DNA of 64,000 bases from Lumbricus rubellus (Eukaryota > Annelida > Clitellata > Crassiclitellata > Lumbricidae), in NCBI GenBank assembly GCA_945859605.1, contig OX243811.1:31609494-31673493 (forward strand), in the 5' to 3' direction. Positions 24,526 through 35,000 of this stretch are shown one piece after another. The notes under the pieces are model-generated. The model did no database searches. It saw only the letters and a list, made by a program, of their open reading frames with translations, and was not told the origin of the DNA. A program made the translations under genes and the position numbers. The stretch's first letter is position 1. Each line of letters begins with the position of its first letter.

Positions 24526-25600
24526 GCGTTAATTAATTCGACTTTTATTCGCCCAGACAACCTACTGTTTTAGTTCTGCAGACTTGCATTATCACTCGAT
24601 CTTGGCATAGTGCAGAGATGAAATATCATCCTTTTCTCGCCAAGACGTGTATGAAGTCACTTGTCCTAATGCCAAACCCCATCACAATCTCGTCCACGGA
24701 TAGCTCAGTCTCTAAAGAGTTCACCGTGCAGTGGACAATATATCGTCCCATCAAGAGTCCATACATTATCATCGACTCGAAACTACAATTAGGACTGGAC
24801 TATAATCAATTTCCTGAACGGTCAATAGTCGTAATATTTACTGACTGCATTGCTTTTTTACATGTACAGCACTTAGTCACATTACTGATCATCGCTCAAT
24901 CAAACCATGGATTGCTCTGCGATGCTATCTGCTGTTGAATTACGAATAATTATTTCGGCTGGAGTCGACCTACTCCATTGACCAACAACGTTCATCTGGT
25001 CATAGGCGTACGAGGCGGGGGTGCAGGGGGGGCAATTGCCCCCCCAAATTCGGGCAAGTTTGGTGGTTTTTTCGGGCAAAAAGTCGCGGACGACTAAAAA
25101 AAAAAAAAAAAAAAAAAAAAGGTCGTCAAGTTTCGGGCAAGTCTGGTTTTTCGGGCAAAAAAGTCGCAAACGACTAAAAAAAAAAAAAAAAAAAAAAAAG
25201 GTCGTCAAGTTTTGGGCAAGTCTGGTTTTTCGGGCAAAAATAGTCTCGCGGACGACTAAAAAAAAAAAAAAAAAAAAAAAAAGGTCGTCAAGTTTTGGGC
25301 AAATCTGGTTTTTCGGGCAAAAAAGTCGCGGACGACCAACTTTTTGGCCGGATAAATTTTTCGGGCAGAAGTTCAATCTTTGCCCCCCCCACTTCTGAAA
25401 CCTCCCGTACGCCTATGCATCTGGTCTTTATATATAGCAATGATTTTGCCAAAGTTTTATATCAGTTATCGGCCACATAGAAGCCACATTACATCTACAG
25501 AACTTTATATTATTAAATAATTATTATAAGCAGACTCTGACTCCCTGTTTCTTTTTAATACATCAACATGCATACAAAGTGCAATTTAAATACCGATATT
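24526..25600 (+). repeat. Left arm of long inverted repeat, with hAT insertion
   Basis: This arm matches, in reverse complement, 26620-27264. Examples are AGCTCAGTCTCTAAAGAGTT at about 24702, CATCGACTCGAAACTACAAT at about 24770, and CAACGTTCATCTGGT at about 24986, resuming after the inserted element at 25426. Identity is moderate with small indels. The left limit is near GCGTTAA (24526); homology fades after about 25600. The arm has no intact ORF. Confidence 0.75.
25001..25417. mobile_element. Non-autonomous hAT-type DNA element 2
   Basis: The termini are inverted: CATAGGCGTACGAGG at the left and, on the opposite strand, CATAGGCGTACGGGAGG at the right. A perfect 8-bp duplication CATCTGGT flanks it (24993-25000 and 25418-25425). 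The interior holds four roughly 80-bp tandem copies of GTCGCGGACGACT, a poly(A) run, GGTCGTCAAGTTTTGGGCAA and TTTTTCGGGCAAAA. The homologous site in the other inverted-repeat arm (near 26800) has one CATCTGGT and no insertion, giving a paralogous empty site. Confidence 0.9.
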
Positions 25601-25639
25601 ACAGTCAACATTCAATTACTATAATAATGCTCTAATTTT

Positions 25640-25840
25640 TAAACTGCAATCCAATTTCTAATTTTTAGTTGCTAATTAATTGTTTTCTAACTTTTAATCG
25701 CTATCGGTTTTCTAATTTATAATTTCTATATTCTAATTTTTCATTGCTATATATTTTCTTATTTTAGTTGCCATCTATTTTCTAATTTTTAATTGCTACC
25801 CATTTTTTCCCAATTCAATTTTCCCCATTCCAATTTTCTC
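25640..25840. repeat. Degenerate TTTTCTAATTTTTAATTGCTA repeats
   Basis: A loose tandem series of 20- to 25-bp units with TTTTCTAATTTTTA and TTGCTA motifs grades into the pyrimidine-rich minisatellite that follows. Confidence 0.5.
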
Positions 25841-26112
25841 ATCCCATTTTTACCCCTTTCATTTTAACCCCTTTCATTTTCACCCCTTTCATTTTCACCC
25901 CTTTCATTTTCACCCCTTTCATTTTCACCCCTTTCATTTTCACCTCTTTCATTTTCACCCCTTCCAATTTCACCCCTTCCAATTTCACCCCTTCCAATTT
26001 CACCCCTTCCAATTTCACCCCTTCCAATTTCACCCGTTTCAATTTCACCCATTCCAATTTCACCCATTCCAATTTCACCCGTTCCAATTTTACCCATTCC
26101 AATTTCCCGATT
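25841..26112. repeat. 15-bp pyrimidine-rich minisatellite
   Basis: About 17 copies of a 15-bp unit occur in two successive versions: CCCCTTTCATTTTCA (left half) and CCCCTTCCAATTTCA (right half). The strand asymmetry is almost complete (C/T on +). ORFs here, such as GVKMKGVKM on the minus strand, come from the repeat. Confidence 0.9.
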
Positions 26113-26340
26113 TCATTATTATTTCATTCCCCTTCTCCTTTCATATAATTTTTCAATTTCATTTTTCCCATCATCATTTCCCCATTCACATTTCCCCTTC
26201 CCATTTTAATTTTCATTCGCTTTACCATTTTCAGTCATTTCATTTTTCACTTACAAGTAGTGACCGCTGACCAAGTGTCACAGCACGATTAAGAAAACTT
26301 GTGAAAGTTCACGAAACGTTTTAAGATCACATGCAATTAC
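26113..26340. other. Decaying pyrimidine-rich flank
   Basis: ATTTTCCCC-type motifs decline into unique AT-rich DNA. No gene was seen. Confidence 0.4.
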
Positions 26341-26356
26341 ATTTAAATATTCTATC

Positions 26357-26615
26357 TTATTTTGACGAATTATATTTAATGAAAAGTTACATAGGCTACT
26401 ATTTACCTAATTAAAATACTGCTTAAACAGTTTTATTTATATGCAAGACTTGTTAACAATCAACATGGAACCAGCATTACTTAAATTTTATTTTGACGAA
26501 TTATACTTAATGAAAAGTTACATAGGCTACTATTTACCTAATTAAAGTACTGTTTAAATACTTTTATTTATATGCTAGACTTGTTAACAATCAATATGCA
26601 ACCAGCATTACTTTT
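26357..26615. repeat. 131-bp tandem duplication
   Basis: TTTGACGAATTATA at 26361 recurs as TTTGACGAATTATA at 26492, and both copies continue through AAAAGTTACATAGGCTACTA and ACTTGTTAACAATCAA to CCAGCATTACTT. Copies are over 90 percent alike, so the duplication is fairly recent. Confidence 0.85.
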
Positions 26616-26619
26616 AAAA

Positions 26620-27264
26620 TAAAGCATAATATCTACTAGCACCGAGAATGAATACAGACAAAACATACAAGGAAAACAGAGAGACATTTACTGCATGGTG
26701 AATTTAGAATACAATATTATTATACCCCCTAAGCAATGTGCCCTATTTCTGGCCGATAAATAATATAAAGTTTGGAAAATCATTGCCTATATACGACCAG
26801 ATGAACGTTGGTGGTTAGTGGAGGAGGTCGCATCCAATTGAAATATTTTCGGAATTCAACATCGATAGCATTGGAGAGAAATCTATGGTTTAACTGTGCG
26901 ATGAGCAGTAATGTGCCCAAGGACTGTACATGCAATTTATGCAATGCAGTCAGAGTTAATTACGACTATGGACTGTCCATGAAACTGAGTATAGTGCAGT
27001 CGTAATTGTAATTTCGAGTCGATGATAGTCTATGACCTGTTGGTGGGACGATAATATTGTCCATTGCACGGTCAACTCTTTAGAGACTGAGCGATCAGTT
27101 GATGAGATCATGACAGAGTTTATTAGGGCAAGTGAATTCGTGTCTTGACAAGGAAATGACAATATTTCCCCTCTACACGGTGTCAAGGTCGAATGAGCAC
27201 ACAAGCCTATAGAACTATAAAGGTCGGCTGTCTGGACTAATAAAAATAGAATTAGCTTTAACGC
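26620..27264 (-). repeat. Right arm of long inverted repeat, empty of hAT insertion
   Basis: This is the reverse complement of 24526-25600. The arm runs through the region matching the hAT target and has only one copy of the target octamer there. It holds no intact ORF. The two arms and the roughly 1-kb loop between them make a foldback structure of about 2.7 kb. Confidence 0.75.
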
Positions 27265-27315
27265 GAATGCCAATTAACACTTTAGTCCGATAGAATTAAA
27301 AGTTTTTGCATTGGT

Positions 27316-27413
27316 ACCTTCGAAAAATTCTGACAAGCATATAATTTTCAGTACTTGTTTATTAAGATATTTACATTGTAAGAAGTGAAGGATACAAAAA
27401 ATTTCGGACGTTT
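27316..27413 (+). repeat. Dispersed repeat, inverted relative to 30773-30868
   Basis: CTTCGAAAAATTCTGACAAG here matches CTTAGAAAAATCCTGACAAG on the opposite strand at about 30850, and AGTGAAGGATACAA matches GTGAAGGATACAA there. The intervening similarity is about 70 percent with indels. Confidence 0.55.
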
Positions 27414-27813
27414 ACTATGTTTTCGGGGCAATTTTGTGTGTGATCGTTACCCTGTTGTTATCCCGTGCGCCGCTATGGCTGCCGTGCCGTATCTGCTGTT
27501 GGATTTGGTAGCAGTGGTTTTGACGGAAACTATGTAGATGTTGGCTTTGGTTTAACTAATTGTTGTTAATACAGAATTAAAGTAGGTTAGGCACTTAGAT
27601 CGTTGTTTGGGACTAAGGTATTGCGTTTTTATAGTGCGTTTTTGCTATACACGAAGATTGTATTCTGTCTAGTCTCTCCTTTGTGTTTATATTATTTGAT
27701 GGCAATGACCTGCACCCATTATTTTTGAAATTTAGGCCTACTGTATATATATAATATATATTTATTTATATATTCTGACATTATCTTTTTGACATCTTTT
27801 CAGATATTTGCCA

Positions 27814-27814
<1 letters not shown>

Positions 27815-27864
<50 letters not shown>

Positions 27865-28619
27865 GACTTTTTTTATAGCACACCTTCAAGGTAATCTACT
27901 CAGAAGCGCTCCCAGTCCAACAATGGCTAAATAAAACAGTTTTGAAGTGAGAAAGAAACATAGTGGTGTGACCTCTAGGCACAAGGTAGAGTGCAACAGG
28001 GTTCTAGGGCCAGCCACTGAGAAAGAATGAGATAGAGCGCCGCTCCATTATAGCAGTTCGAGAACGAGGGATCAAGAGTCAGCTTGATCAGCCTATCGGA
28101 GGTCAGATCGCCACTGGACACCAGAGGTGGGACAGCAGAGCTCCTGTAAGTACATTGGAGCAAGACCCTCCATGCAGCACCAGACTAATGCAGAAATCCT
28201 ATAAGTGATCCTCTGTGGAATTGGAAGCCAGTGGAGGACATTCCGCATGTATTCTCTGACTTGATCGAATTTAGGAATGCGATCAATAAGACGTGCGACT
28301 GTGCGCAGAACCCTGTCAAGACACACAATCCGGATCGCCGGGAGCCCGAGATAGGTCATTTGCATATGATTGACTTAAAATAGATCCAGCTGCAAGGAGA
28401 GGGCCAAGGTCTGTAGTGTAGATGATGTAAAGCAAAGGACCCAGAACAGAACCTTGTGGCAAACCAAATGGAGCAGGAGCCCAGGGCGACCTAGCAGATC
28501 CACAAGCCATAAAGAAAGAATGGTCCAGGAGATAGGAGGTAAGCCAAGCAAGAAAGTTGCCAGAGAGGCCAAAAGAGGTAGAAAGCGATTCTAGGAGAAT
28601 ATCATGGTCTCGGTCCCTT
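27815..28619 (-). mobile_element. LINE (CR1/L2-like) 3' fragment, minus strand
   Basis: Reading leftward from 28619 in broken frames: a reverse transcriptase segment HDILLESLSTSFGLSG, then PQGSVLGPLLYIIYTTDL, a degenerate catalytic box SYANDL (Asp changed to Asn), and further on a C-terminal LHWLPIPQRITYR and LAPMYL region. The order is that of non-LTR retrotransposon ORF2. The 3' end carries the GGGAGCGCTTCTGAGTAGAT tail and an (AAT)n run (27815-27864 on +). It is 5'-truncated and inactive. Confidence 0.85.
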
Positions 28620-28620
28620 C

Positions 28621-29503
28621 ATGATGCATGACCGTTCCTTCTCTGTGATATGCGTCCACTATGTCTCCATGGGTTCCGGCTCCTTTTGGCTTACTTTAGG
28701 TTCTGTTGTAGGCCCTCTTCTGTATATCATTCATATTGCAGAATTAGGTCCTCTGCTGACTGCTGGACAGTGCTGGTGCTGTCCTGTACCAGTTTTATGC
28801 AGATGACCTCCAGGCCTGTCTTAACTGCCCAGTATATAGTGACCTTGGAGGCCAACCGACTGCGGCTCATCCATCAAAGACCCAGTTTATCTGGTCAGAC
28901 ACTCACCCGCAGCTAGCCAACATTGACTTGAAAGCCCTTACCCTGGAGTTCCCTGGGCGTAATCCAGGACCAAGAACTCACCTTTGCTCATCACATACAA
29001 GGTCTGCTCTGCCAGATTGGGTTCTGCACACGGTGACACATCTCATTGGCTGCATCCCTAAGTTCATCCATGTTCCTGAGTACATGTGGGATGTCCTTCA
29101 TTGGTTCCCTTCCCCTCCCTCAGCATATACCCGATCTCTGCGGTGGCATGGCATTGCATCGAGGGTTCAGCTCCCACATACCTGTGTGAACTTTGCTGTT
29201 CTACCTTGAATGTCTAATGCCCAGGATCCCTTTGTTGATGTCTTTAGGTTTCATGTCCCTCGCTCATGCACCTCAACAAGGCAACACCGAGCTTTCTTGG
29301 TTGCTGGCCCTGTCACCTGGAATGGACTTCCCATGACACTTCACCTAGGGCTCAGAGACCACGCCACCATGATTTTCTTTAGTGTTAGGTTCTTAGGCTC
29401 TTATATTTCTTAGGCTCTTATATGGCTGAGGTGGGTCGGAAGTGCTTCTGAAGAGATAGACTTGATGGGATGCTATAATTATATTAAAGTGCTCTTAATA
29501 ACT
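28621..29503 (+). mobile_element. LINE (CR1/L2-like) 3' fragment, plus strand
   Basis: Same family as the adjoining minus-strand fragment: GSVVGPLLYIIHIAELGPLL, then in another frame QFYADDLQAC (YADD catalytic box, 28796-28807), VLHTVTHLIGCIPKF with DVLHWFP, and finally FLVAGPVTWNGLPMTL, a typical ORF2 C-terminal motif. Frameshifts and stops break it. The 3' tail GTCGGAAGTGCTTCTGAAG..GCTATAATTATA matches the shared LINE/SINE tail. The two fragments abut head to head at about 28620. Confidence 0.85.
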
Positions 29504-29755
29504 AAATAAATAAGCAAGACTACAAAATTAAGCTTTTTTACTAGAGGAGGACATTGCAGTCCATCAAGCATCTGTGGTTATGCAAGTACTATGATAGTAT
29601 GAGTGACTTTGTACTGTACTAGGCAAGGTTACATAACAACAGCAATATTGGCAATGGATATTGGATACATTACAGAGCTATATTTACATTGCTAAGCACT
29701 TTATCATAGAAGTCCAGATATGTCATATATGCTCTGTGTGTCTGAATAAAAGAAA
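29504..29755. other. AT-rich spacer
   Basis: No gene or repeat was recognised. Confidence 0.4.
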
Positions 29756-29759
29756 TGCA

Positions 29760-29965
29760 GGTCAGTTTCATTCGGAGATATTAGTCGGTGAATTTTGTCC
29801 CGACTAGCTTAACCTCATATCTGTAGATGCCTGTATCTCAGCTTATGCATGAGATAGGAATGTGTTCTTAGTGTCATTCAGCTTGTTTGGTTATATATTT
29901 TGGTTGATTAATGATGGCTGCATGTTTAAAGTTTGACAAACTTTGAGTTGAACATACTGGCAAAT
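29760..29965 (+). repeat. Left arm of inverted repeat around hAT element 3
   Basis: CTGTATCTCAGCTTATG (about 29829) and TGTGTTCTTAGTGTCATT pair with their reverse complements at about 30480-30530. Homology extends both ways (GATTAATGA, AAAGTTTGACAAA; outward TAGCTTAACCTCATA). Confidence 0.7.
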
Positions 29966-30012
29966 TTTTCAATTTCATAAGACCGATATTGAAGTTTGCA
30001 CATAATTATATA

Positions 30013-30266
30013 CAAGGCCGTAGCCAGGATTTTTTTGGGGAGGAGGGGGGATATTTACTCAATCTTGATCAAGCCAACAAGCAACCGAATCAACGAACTA
30101 AGGGTTTGGAGGATGATTCAATCAATCTATTCTGAAAGGTCACATAAAAATAAGAGCTTCAAAATGAAATTCCTTAGTCTTAACGATTGTGTTAATAAAT
30201 GCATTATTTCATTGGGGGGGGGGGGGGGGGGGGCTTCAAACACCCAAACCCTAAGCTACAGCCTTG
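30013..30266. mobile_element. Non-autonomous hAT-type DNA element 3
   Basis: Inverted termini CAAGGCCGTAGCCAGG (left) and CAAGGCTGTAGCTTAGG (right, opposite strand) are flanked by a perfect 8-bp duplication ATTATATA (30005-30012 and 30267-30274). The 254-bp interior has a T/G-rich start and a run of about 21 G (30214-30234). It sits in the loop between two inverted-repeat arms. Confidence 0.85.
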
Positions 30267-30374
30267 ATTATATAGGCAAAGTGGTTGTAACAATAAGCCA
30301 TTGCAGATCTCTTCTGAGGATGTTGAAGACACTTCAGTCTAGAAGTGTGATTTTTCAGATTTCACGAGACTTGC

Positions 30375-30605
30375 ACGAGGGTCAAGGTCAAGGATGAAGT
30401 GCCCCTTTGTCAAATATCAATGTCAAACTTTTAAGCAGATGTCATTAATCTGCCCATATAGATCATGAAAAGAGCTGAACAATGACACCAAGAACACCAT
30501 TCTAGCTCTCATATAAGCTGAGATACAGGCTTTCATACTCCTGTATGAGGTCAAGCTCATCGGGTCGAAATTTGCTGACCCCTATCTTGCAATATAATTG
30601 ACCCA
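30375..30605 (-). repeat. Right arm of inverted repeat around hAT element 3
   Basis: Reverse-complement partner of 29760-29965, about 75 percent alike by eye, with small indels. No coding capacity was seen. Confidence 0.7.
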
Positions 30606-31330
30606 AAAAGATTTTTTCTCTGCTTTTTCAATGTTTTATTTGGCACAACAAGTGGGCCAAATTTTAGGTAAATCTGAGTCTCTGCAATCATAATAAATGC
30701 CACAATTAGCCACTGTTTAGAATTTCAGGAGCCCCCCTCACATTTGGCCGTATAACTCTTTCTACGTACACGACATTGTTGTATCCTTCACATAGTCATA
30801 TTCTACATAGTCTTCCGGTTCTAACGATATATAATTTTTGCTTGTCAGGATTTTTCTAAGGTTCAACCTATTTCTAGCAGACTACTTAGCCTACAAATAG
30901 AGGGTTAAGTTACAGAATTGAACAATACGGCATAAGCTGCCACTTAATACATTACATCATTCCAATATTTCTACGCAATAAAATTTTGACTTATGGCTTA
31001 GCTTAAAACATAATTATGAAATTCAAATTCTAGCATAATAACAATAAACGAATTTCGAATTCACCGTTTCGGTACTTTCGGCAGAAGGAGTAGGTTGAAT
31101 TTCGTCGTTTTGCTCCGTGAACGAACATCTTTGAAGCAAAACGTGACTTTTGTCTTCCACGTCCGTACTGCGACTGAAGTTAAATATCAGCTGTTAAGCC
31201 TGTTGTTGTTCGTAAATCGTAACTCCTTTCTTTTGGCGCCACTCCCACGCAACACCAAACAAACGCAGCTGATTGGCCGGCTAGGTTCGCCATGTGCCAA
31301 CTATATCTTCAAACTTTTATAGCGCAGCTA
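30606..31330. other. Intergenic, includes inverted copy of the 27316 repeat
   Basis: 30773-30868 is the inverted copy of 27316-27413. The rest is AT-rich. A 75-codon ORF at 31095-31322 has no recognised similarity. This region upstream of the GTPase gene may include its promoter, but no TATA box or other site can be supported. Confidence 0.35.
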
Positions 31331-31749
31331 TAGGCACGGCTGCAAACGATTATTACACGGCCTATAAAATATCATAGGAGAAATAATATTGTCTCCAGCA
31401 AACTTTCCTTCATATTTGCAATTTTTCCTTATCCCAATGGGCATAACGCAACCACCCTATGGGACCCATGGACTATATACGCCGTATAGGCTTACCCGCG
31501 TATACCCTTGAGTCCAGCCCTGCCTGCCTTAGACTAATGAAATGCCATAGTTATTATCACATTATACTATATTACTGTAATAATAATTATAATATAAAAC
31601 AATTTTGTGGTTATTATAATCGAGTTTCATTAAAACAGCGCTATATAAACTGGATGTTGCATTTAATTTATATTATCGCTCAGAAAGCAAAACCGGAATA
31701 TTAATATTATTTTTGTTGCTTTTTATTTACAAGAATCCAGAGCATCATT
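31331..31749. other. Upstream region and possible 5' UTR of the GTPase gene
   Basis: AT-rich sequence with no recognised coding exon. The transcription start cannot be placed. Confidence 0.3.
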
Positions 31750-32052
31750 ATGTTATTGCATATGAAAAGACCATCGAGATTGGGATTAAAATTAATTGAC
31801 AGTGTCGCTAGAAGTTTCTTTACGCTTGGAGGTGGATTGCAGGTCAAATGGTGCACCCGAAGCCGATTTGGAAATCCCATTGACGATTTAAAAGAACTTT
31901 TAGAAGTGCCACTGCTAAGTGCGAGCGAAGCGGGTTTTACTCCAACCGAGCAAGAAATAATAAAAGCTGACGATTTGTTTAAACGCCTTCCAGTTGACAC
32001 GCTCAATGGAGTCGTTGATTTCAGCAGCCTGCCTTTCACTGGCGCTCCTGAG
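31750..32052 (+). CDS. GTPBP8: GTPBP8 exon 1 (presequence and N-terminal region)
   Basis: Codes residues 1-101, ending FSSLPFTGAPE, with donor GAG|GTATAA in phase 0. The stretch ADDLFKRLP lies where animal GTPBP8 proteins have a similar segment before the G domain. The 5' limit of the exon is unknown; the first ATG in the open frame was taken. Confidence 0.85.
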
Positions 32053-35000
32053 GTATAAGTGCATGCGATATGAACGAGGAATAGTCTTAGGCTCTATGCA
32101 ATCTGTGGCCTACTGGTTTAAAAAAATGGTTATTGTGACTGACGACTCGGCAGAACGTAAACAGTATGGCCGCCGCAGATAAGTACAGAATAGAGCGGCC
32201 TGACATACAGCGATCGATAGCCCAATATTTCCGCGACCTACGGCGATATATACGCCAATGTTTTCGCGAAAGTAAGTAAGTAAAAATACAATGAAAAGGT
32301 GTATTTTCGAAAATATTAACACGCTTAAATAAGCTAAAGAACACAAGACAATCGATTGACCTTAACACATTGGCCGCCAGTTACAAGATATCTCGCGCTT
32401 TAGCCACGAGATCTTGCGTTTAACCACGAGATTTCGCGTTTAGCCATGCGAGATCTCGTGGCTAAAGCGCGAGATATCTCGTAACTGGCGGCCAATTGGG
32501 AGTTCGGCCGCTTTCTGTAAGTACTGTTTTAGGAATGTTGTTCGCTATCATTTCCTGCAAATGTATCAAGATGTCTTTGTTTTGCAAAAATTTACAAAGA
32601 TTTGCATTTTTTCTTGAAGGTTTGTTTCATTGGTCAGAGCAACGTTGGAAAGTCATCTCTGATAAAAACGCTTCTGAACAATCGTCATAAAGTCAAAGTC
32701 AACATTTCAAAAACTCCGGTAAGAAACTATGAAATTTTCGTTCTAGTTCTGTTCGACTGAACAGAGAATGTGCATGACCAGTGCAGAATGTGCACGTGTG
32801 TTGTACGGCAACCGAGACTGTGATTTTTTGCGCTTGGACAGAACGCATGTTTACAGTCACGCAAAATGAGAATCAGTAGGAGAGAAAGAGTTTTAAATAG
32901 ATCTTATTCATTCTCAGTACGTTAATGTTGTCACTTCTGTGAGCCCATTTTTCAGCCCAAGCAAGTTTGCCTGCTTCCGGTGATCTGTGTTGCCTGATTT
33001 CCGGTTTGGCTGATTTCCGGTTTGGCTGTCATTGCCACATAATCAACATGAAGTGGACTTATTCCAACTGCATGTACTTTTAATTAGCCACAATTTATGT
33101 GCAATGGTCTTCCTTGGGATCTGTGTGTGCTGGGCAGAAATGTAAGTGAGTAAGTAAGTCTGTCTGATATCTGTCTTGTTTTAGAACAAGTTTCCAAACT
33201 GTTTGCTTGTATCACCTCTGCTTAGGGATCTTAAAGGTAACAGTCATAGTCCTTCATTTGTATTTATTTTATTATTATATTTAAGTATTGTTTTAGGGTT
33301 ACACAGTAGCGATGAACTTCTATGAATGTGTAATTGTGTGTTTATAATATATAATTTGTTTGTAATATTTAATTATTATTTTAGGGTTGCACAACAACAC
33401 TGAACTTCTATCGCTTGGGAAAGTTGATGACGTTGGTCGATGTACCCGGATACGGTGAAAACATGCCTGAGCATTATGTGCAAACTGTCGAGCAATACAT
33501 AAAAGTTCGAAAGAAGTAAGATGATTTTGCACAAGTTAATTATTATGTTAAAGAATATAATTAAATTTAATGATACAGATTAATTAATGTGTCTTAGAAA
33601 GTCGCCATTGCAATGAGGTATGCAAATGTCTGGATGGTGGAACTTGATCTTTTGTGTTATGGGTTAATTTTCATTACAAGTACGTTTAATATAGGTCATG
33701 GCTTAAAAGGGACTTTTATTAAAATCCTTGCATGTGTATTAATGTGTTTGATGTTCGACAGAGCATGCAGAATTACGTAATTAATGTTGTGTGTGGTAAC
33801 AACCTTTGGACTATTCTTCTTAGAGTACAGTTGGAGGTATGTCCACTTGCATAGGCTGCCCTGCAGCGTATTCTGATGTCCATGGTGACTTAATGGTTCC
33901 TTTCACTCGCCATAGCGTCTCCAGAGCCGTTCGTTCTCTGTGGTTGGTCCAACAATCTAGAACAGGCTTCCTTTGACTATGCGACACCTTCCAAGCTGTT
34001 CTCAGTTTCACAAACTGTTGAAGACTGGTTTTTTGCGTGATCTCGGCCGGGAACGCGGCGAACGCCTCTGAGTAGGTACCTTGAGGGGCACTTTGTGAAT
34101 TCTGATTGATTGATTTATTGATTGATACCAATTTCATCAATTCATTAACATACATTTATTGAAGACACATGATACAGTGTGTGAGCCATGCTGTGCATAA
34201 AAGGGGGTAATATTTAAAATTTCTTCTTATAACCTGGTCCTGCTTTCAGATTTGGAGACAAAACACTAATTTCCCTATTAAAGTTGAATGGCTTTGTCAA
34301 GTGTACGTAAACGATTATACGCTGTACTTTATGTTACCTTGTTTTAAATTTTGTGTCACATTTTAAATTAAGAGTTTTTAATTCCTTCCATCCATTAAAT
34401 TAACGTGTGGTGCCTTTTTGTAGTCTCGTGCGCACATTTCTATTAGTAGATGGCTCTCAAGGTCTGACCGATGTGGACAAGATCGGCATTGAAATGATGG
34501 AGGAATTCGGAAAGCCATATCTAGTGAGTCTTATTTGTATTTATTATTTATTAATATATGCATACAAGTCCCAATTAATTCCTCTTTTTTGTTTACTAAC
34601 ATTTCCTTTGCACTGTTCTCAGTTTCACAAACTGATGAAAACTGGTTTTTTGCTTGATCTTGGTCGGGAATGCCTCTGAGCAGGTATCTTGAGGGGCACT
34701 ATATATGAATTCTGATTGATTGATTGATTGATATTGAATTGTTCTTCGTGCAACCACCAGCTGCAAGAGCATTAGTTAAATGAAGAGTTACTGGAAGATC
34801 CTTACTGTAGATTGCATTATAGTTGCACTAAACCAGTACAATACATCTCCTGACGCAAGTTAAGTTCAAGGAAATCTCTCATTTGGTTACATGTAAAGTT
34901 TGTTTGGTTTTTACTTAACAGGTGGTCATGACAAAGATTGATAAAGCGAGTCATCACGCTGTTCTTCGTAATCTGTTTGAGATGAAACGTTACAGAGACA

